A DNA stretch of 64,000 bases from Longilinea arvoryzae (GTDB lineage: Bacteria; Chloroflexota; Anaerolineae; Anaerolineales; Anaerolineaceae). The translations under genes were made by a program, and so were the position numbers. The notes below the pieces were generated by a model. The model saw only the letters and a list, made by a program, of their open reading frames with translations. It was not told the origin of the DNA and made no database searches. The stretch lies in assembly GCF_001050235.1 (NCBI RefSeq), contig NZ_DF967972.1:893028-957027 (forward strand), written 5' to 3'. Numbering within the stretch: position 1 is the first letter of the stretch; each line of letters opens with the position of its first letter. Shown in pieces: positions 60,483 through 64,000 of this stretch.

Positions 60483-61665
60483 TCAGGGTCGGGCTTCGGC
60501 CAGAACAGCCACCCGGGTGATCGGATCGCCGGCGGAATATAGGGTTAGTTCGGCATCCAGCGCGCCACCAACGGGTAGAGCTTCGGTGCTTTCCCAGCGG
60601 CGCACACCCACGACGCGGCCGGCGGCGTCATAGCCGACCCCCAGCAGCCAGACCTGGCTGGCCTGGGCATCCGGGCTGGCCAGCTTGAGCGTGGCGCTCA
60701 GCGTGGCAGAGAGGCCGTCGGCTGCGATTTGCACCCGGGGTTGAATCTGTGCCAGCCCAAGATAGCGCGTCGGCTCGGTTGGCACAGGCACTGCCGAGGC
60801 CAATTCGGCGTTGATTTGGGCGGGTTGGGCGCCTGTACTGGGGAAGAAGGCCAGCAGCGGCAGGGTTTCACCGGGTAGAAGCAGGTTGAGCGGCGGGTTG
60901 GCCACCTGGTCGGGAAGAGGATTGCCGCCGGCGTCGACGGCGCGCAGAACAGCGGTCACATTTTCGACCGCGAAGCTTTCGGGATTGGTGACCGGCAGGA
61001 AACACCAGGTTCCTCCGCTGGCCTCAGGCAGGCAGTTGGCCTGGCCGAGTTGCAGCCCGACCGGCGTGGCCGAGAGCTCCTCGACGGGCACGGTGGGGGT
61101 GGCAGCGGCGCTGGCCGGGATGATGAGCACGGTTCCGACGCTCATCATGCGCGGATCGACGCTGGGATTGGCGTCCTTCAGTTCTTGAAAGCCGACCTTG
61201 TAGCGGATGGCAATGCCCCACATATCCTCGCCCTTTTGGACGGTATGGGTCATGGGGGTGGGTGTGAGTGTGGGCAGTGGGGTGGGGGTGGCAGCGGCGC
61301 TGGCCGGGATGATGAGCACGGTTCCGACGCTCATCATGCGCGGATCGACGCTGGGATTGGCGTCCTTCAGTTCTTGAAAGCCGACCTTGTAGCGGATGGC
61401 AATGCCCCACATATCCTCGCCCTTTTGGACGGTATGGGTCGAGTTGCAGCCCGACCGGCGTGGCCGAGAGCTCCTCGACGGGCACGGTGGGGGTGTTGGA
61501 GTCGGTGGGCGTGGGCGTGGTTGTGGGAGTGGCTGAGGGATAAGGGGTAAGCTGACCGGGCAGGGTGGCGGTGGCTGTGGGCAGCGCAGGCGAAGCCGTG
61601 CAGGCCGCCAGGAGAATCACCAGGCCGAGCAGCAGGATCAGCAAAGGTTGAATTTTCAATCGCAT
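60483..61665 (-). pseudogene. LysM-domain lipoprotein, frameshifted by an exact internal duplication
   Basis: The N-terminal part (from ATG 61665) is a signal peptide with lipobox LLAAC and a Thr/Pro-rich linker ending PVEELSATPVGLQL. The frame then changes. In the other frame two identical LysM-like units follow (THTVQKGEDMWGIAIRYKVG, FQELKDANPSVDPRMMSVGT), joined by a TPTPLPTLTPTPM linker. After them come a second copy of PVEELSATPVGLQL and a 190-residue C-terminal domain. At DNA level 61092-61251 equals 61281-61440 exactly, and 61047-61100 equals 61441-61494 exactly. The junction at 61440 puts the signal peptide out of frame with the rest. Either the gene is broken or the region is misassembled. 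Confidence 0.8.
61092..61440. repeat. Exact 160-bp direct duplication inside the LysM gene
   Basis: 61092-61251 and 61281-61440 are identical over 160 nt and encode the LysM-like module on the minus strand. A 29-nt linker separates them. A shorter 54-nt exact duplication flanks them (61047-61100 and 61441-61494). Confidence 0.92.
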
Positions 61666-61828
61666 GGGGTGAATTATATCGTGATTCGGGTAACGTGAAC
61701 CGTAAACCGTGAGAGAAGTGGGTGCCTGCCTTCTGGAATGGGAACCCCGTTTGGGTTTGGATTGCGCTTTCGGCGAAATGGAGTATCGTTAGAATTGTAG
61801 AAGGTGATCCTGGTGCAGGGAGGCGTGC

Positions 61829-62371
61829 ATGTTGATCCTTACCGATCCTTTTTTCTGGGCCTTTGTAGGAATGTTCGGCCTGCTCATCGGGACCGTCTTT
61901 GTCAGCGGGATCAAATTGAGCCAGAATCCGCTCTTTGGATTGCTCACCGTCGCGACCTGTGATTTTCCGCGCCTCCTGCTCGTCCTTCCCTTTTGTCCGC
62001 AGCCCCGTTTTGAAATCGGCATCTGGAATTGGGTCAGTGGTGGGATTTTACTTCTGGCCGGGCTGTTTTTTGGCGTCCCGGCGTTGTCGATCGATTGGCG
62101 CCGGGGGCCCAATCCGCAGACCGTCCTCAAGACGGATGGAATTTACCGGATCGTGCGCAATCCGATTTACCTGGCCGATCTGTTGTTCACCATTGGCTTC
62201 GCGCTGATTTTTCGCTCCAGTATCGGTCTGGCGCTGGTGCCCGTCTGGTGGGCCGGCTATGGGCTGCTCGTTCTGGTGGAGGAAGCCAGCCTGGAACGCG
62301 CCCTGGGCGAGCCCTACCTGGCTTACAAACGGCGGGTCAAGGGCCGAATGATCCCTGGACTGCCCATCTGA
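61829..62371 (+). CDS. Isoprenylcysteine methyltransferase-like membrane protein
   Basis: A 180-residue protein with about four membrane segments. The C-terminal signature is TVLKTDGIYRIVRNPIYLAD (about 108-127), then EEASLERALGEPYLAYKRRV and KGRMIPGLPI. These are the SAM-binding residues of the ICMT/phospholipid methyltransferase fold. The substrate is unknown. It is a paralogue of 33013-33669 and shows what an unaltered C-terminus looks like. It precedes the methyltransferase remnant and the LCMT-like gene and may be transcribed with them. Confidence 0.82.
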   Translation: MLILTDPFFWAFVGMFGLLIGTVFVSGIKLSQNPLFGLLTVATCDFPRLLLVLPFCPQPRFEIGIWNWVSGGILLLAGLFFGVPALSIDWRRGPNPQTVLKTDGIYRIVRNPIYLADLLFTIGFALIFRSSIGLALVPVWWAGYGLLVLVEEASLERALGEPYLAYKRRVKGRMIPGLPI

Positions 62372-62404
62372 CCGTTCTTCCTCTCTGCAGAAAGGTGAAC
62401 CCGC

Positions 62405-62710
62405 ATGTCCGAGTCCAAATCTCCAGGCCTGAGCGGCGTATCCGAGCCTTTTCTCCGTTCGATGTCTGGGGTAGGCAACCGCCAACTCGCACTCTCCGCC
62501 TCAAAAATCGCTGCCGGCCTGCTGAAGTGGGGCCTCAGGCGCGGCCGGGAGATGGAAGGCTGGGGCGCCGGCATTCGCATGCTGGACCAGTGGGGTTACT
62601 TTGACCGGCCGGAGCCGCGCCTGGCCGCCATCTGGTGGATGCCGATTGCCAGACCCCTGCTCGGCGGGATGCGCATCTACCATTTTCAGGTCAGAATATT
62701 CGCTGCCTGA
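62405..62710 (+). pseudogene. Internally deleted copy of an LCMT-family methyltransferase
   Basis: A frame of 101 residues. Its start, ESKSPGLSGVSEPFL, matches the beginning of the intact neighbour (EITKPNLSGVAETLL). After about 30 residues it jumps to the equivalent of the neighbour's C-terminus: AGLLKWGLRRGREMEGWGAG and IRMLDQWGYF, against AYLHWGLKQGRELERWSEPG and IRLLDERYPF, ending in IYHFQV against VYHYQF. The whole SAM-binding core (about 175 residues) is missing. The frame and the ATG are still open. It cannot be a methyltransferase; it is either a remnant or a small protein that has kept only the cap part. Confidence 0.72.
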
Positions 62711-62732
62711 CGTGGGCGAAAAAGAGGTGGGT

Positions 62733-63563
62733 ATGACCGAAATCACGAAACCCAACCTGAGCGGCGTGGCCGAGACGTTGCTGATCACGCTCTACATTCG
62801 AGCCACCGAATCACAACGTCCGGATGCGCTGATCAAGGACGAGCGGGCCGAGGCCATCGTCCGCCAGTTGGATCCGGAATCCTTGCAGAAGACGCTGACC
62901 CTGACTGACGATTTCAGCCGGGTGGCGGTGATTCTCAAGACGCGTGAATTCGACCGCTTCGTCCAGGATTTTTTGGCCCGCCAACCGGACGCGGTGGTCG
63001 TTCACATCGGCTGCGGCCTGGATACGCGCTTCGAGCGCGTGGATAACGGCCGGGTGGAGTGGTTCGACCTGGATCTGCCGGATGTGATCGATTTGCGTCG
63101 CAAGGTGATCGGCGGCGAAGGGGCGCGCTATCATCTGCTGGCCGGTTCGGTGTTGGAGAGCGCCTGGTGGGATCGGGTGCGTGTGCACAAGGATCGACCG
63201 TTCCTGTTTCTGGCCGAAGGCGTTTTCATGTACTTTACTGAAGCTCAGGTCAAAGGGCTTGTGTTGGGGTTGCTAGAAAATTTTCCAGGCGCCGAACTGG
63301 TCTTCGATGCCTTTTCGCCGGTCATGCGCTGGGCTCACAACGTAAAAGTCACCCGGACCGGGGTTGGCGCCTACCTTCACTGGGGTTTGAAACAGGGACG
63401 GGAACTCGAGCGATGGAGCGAACCTGGCGCCGGCGGCATCCGCCTGCTCGATGAGCGCTATCCCTTCCAGTATTCGGTGCCGCGGATGCGCCGCGCTTTA
63501 AAAATGCGCCTTTTCCCGTTCCTCAAAACCGCGATTTGCGTTTATCACTATCAGTTCTGTTGA
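62733..63563 (+). CDS. LCMT-family SAM-dependent O-methyltransferase (Tcmp-like)
   Basis: A 276-residue class I methyltransferase. The SAM site is VVHIGCGLDTRFERVDNGRV (about 89-108), with WFDLDLPDVIDLRRKVIGG as motif II and FLFLAEGVFMYFTEAQVKGL as motif IV. This is the pattern of the leucine carboxyl methyltransferase/tetracenomycin polyketide O-methyltransferase family. Its substrate, a small molecule carboxyl or phenol, is unknown. The ATG at 62733 follows AGAGGTG. A deleted paralogue lies directly before it. The gene is convergent with the rRNA operon. Confidence 0.88.
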   Translation: MTEITKPNLSGVAETLLITLYIRATESQRPDALIKDERAEAIVRQLDPESLQKTLTLTDDFSRVAVILKTREFDRFVQDFLARQPDAVVVHIGCGLDTRFERVDNGRVEWFDLDLPDVIDLRRKVIGGEGARYHLLAGSVLESAWWDRVRVHKDRPFLFLAEGVFMYFTEAQVKGLVLGLLENFPGAELVFDAFSPVMRWAHNVKVTRTGVGAYLHWGLKQGRELERWSEPGAGGIRLLDERYPFQYSVPRMRRALKMRLFPFLKTAICVYHYQFC

Positions 63564-63730
63564 AGATAACGGGGGATAAAAGTGATCGTTGATTGGGTAA
63601 TCGGTAATCGGTATTCGGTATTGGGTATTGGGTATTGGGTATTCGGTATCCGGTTACCCAATACCGGTTACCGAATACCCAATACCGCCTCACGCATCAC
63701 TCCTCACCAGATTGGTTAAATACAAAGTCT
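63564..63730. repeat. GGTATT(G/C) heptad repeats and 23-bp hairpin between methyltransferase and rRNA operon
   Basis: The sequence is built of GGTATTC/GGTATTG heptads (63619-63647). A 23-nt inverted repeat has arms 63631-63653 and 63664-63686 (one mismatch) and loop TTACCCAATA. It lies about 45 nt downstream of the 5S gene in transcription direction and could end the rRNA transcript, although no T-run follows. Similar CGGTATTCGGTATTC sequence occurs at 47630-47650. Confidence 0.65.
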
Positions 63731-63846
63731 CTTGGCAATGACCTACTCTCCCAGGGGGTCGCCCCCCAAGTACCATCGGCGCTGACAGCCTTAACGACCG
63801 GGTTCGAGATGTAGCCGGGTGTACCACTGTCGCACAAATCACCAAG
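63731..63846 (-). rRNA. rrf: 5S ribosomal RNA
   Basis: Read on the minus strand the 116-nt sequence begins CTTGGTGATTTGTGCGACAG and ends in GAGTAGGTCATTGCCAAG. The conserved CCCGGC..CATCTCGAACCCG loop and GCGCCGATGGTACT are present. The ends pair as helix I. It lies about 108 nt after the 23S end, the usual order. Confidence 0.96.
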
Positions 63847-63954
63847 AGACTGAGTAACACGTTTGTAGAATAGTGAGATTAGGTGTGTAGGTTGTAAAGC
63901 CAGAAATGAGGAAGTGTCCAAAAGAACACTCAGTTCCCCGCACCACGCAGGAAA

Positions 63955-64000
63955 GCCCTCGATCATTAGTACGGTTTAGCTCAACGCATTGCTGCGCTTA
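63955..64000 (-). rRNA. rrl: 23S ribosomal RNA, 3' end (truncated by window edge)
   Basis: On the minus strand TAAGCGCAGCAATGCGTTGA then GCTAAACCGTACTAATGATC and GAGGGC is the typical 3' end of bacterial 23S rRNA. Only about 46 nt are visible. It is followed by a spacer without tRNA and then the 5S gene. Confidence 0.9.

Noticed and set aside
61024-61665. Separate short lipoprotein gene
   Set aside because: After residue 75 the translation is the LysM coding sequence read in a wrong frame (HHPGQRRCHP repeats); it is one frameshifted gene with 60483-61412.
63847-63954. tRNA gene between 23S and 5S rRNA
   Set aside because: No cloverleaf, T-loop GTTCGA or CCA end is seen; I also found no tRNA elsewhere in the window.

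Overview
The window looks like a chromosomal segment of a GC-rich, anaerobic, heterotrophic bacterium of the phylum Chloroflexota, most likely class Anaerolineae. This is inferred from several traits together: many lipoproteins with Thr/Pro/Ala-rich linkers after the lipobox, a SpoIIIAA-like R3H ATPase, a DsbA-cyclophilin lipoprotein, two aldehyde:ferredoxin oxidoreductases with molybdopterin genes, and dispersed intergenic repeats. No species name can be supported from the sequence.

Layout. 1-3.5 kb: the cut end of an IS3-family (IS150-type) element, a decayed piece of a nucleotidyltransferase gene, a GT-C membrane glycosyltransferase and an intact copy of the nucleotidyltransferase. 3.6-5.4 kb: a membrane protein and winged-helix regulator pair, convergent with a TSUP permease. 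5.7-14.1 kb: a sugar or amino-sugar operon (GntR regulator, binding protein, two permeases, NagB-like protein, PfkB kinase, SIS isomerase/deglycase, ROK kinase) ending in a strong terminator. Its content resembles Amadori-product (frl/fra) operons. 14.2-19.4 kb: a leftward block with a PD-(D/E)XK nuclease-like protein, a membrane protein, a HAD phosphatase, an Asp/Glu racemase and an acyltransferase. 19.7-24 kb: glgC and a Ca2+-type P-ATPase. 24.2-33.7 kb: a long rightward run with pdxS, pdxT, a GNAT-like gene lacking a normal start codon, the R3H ATPase, tmk, a DsbA-cyclophilin lipoprotein, a PrsW-like protease, DedA, PlsC and an ICMT-like methyltransferase. This run ends in a 0.4 kb array of a dispersed repeat.

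34-43.7 kb: a metallo-beta-lactamase-fold hydrolase, an SH3 lipoprotein, ComEC with a degenerate C-terminal domain, an Asp-box repeat protein, GyrI-like and AraC-GyrI proteins, and a ComB-family protein. 44-48.8 kb: a heterodimeric ABC exporter, a third GyrI-like protein and MscL with a zinc ribbon. 49-54.8 kb: a tungsten/molybdenum enzyme cluster (MoaD-like, DUF1952-like, AOR, MoaA, second AOR). 55-56 kb: an AT-rich DUF3800 gene, probably acquired by transfer, followed by tandem hairpins. 56-63.6 kb: an epimerase, a thiolase, a repeat-containing lipoprotein, a frameshifted LysM lipoprotein with an exact internal duplication, an ICMT-like methyltransferase, and an internally deleted copy of an LCMT-family methyltransferase next to the intact one. 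63.7-64 kb: 5S rRNA and the 3' end of 23S rRNA, both on the minus strand.

The clearest functional units are the sugar operon, the PLP synthase pair and the AOR/molybdopterin cluster. The most unusual points are the NagB homologue without catalytic Asp/His, the non-canonical start downstream of pdxT, the hairpin set after the DUF3800 gene, and several gene remnants beside intact paralogues. All assignments come from reading motifs by eye; no database search was run.
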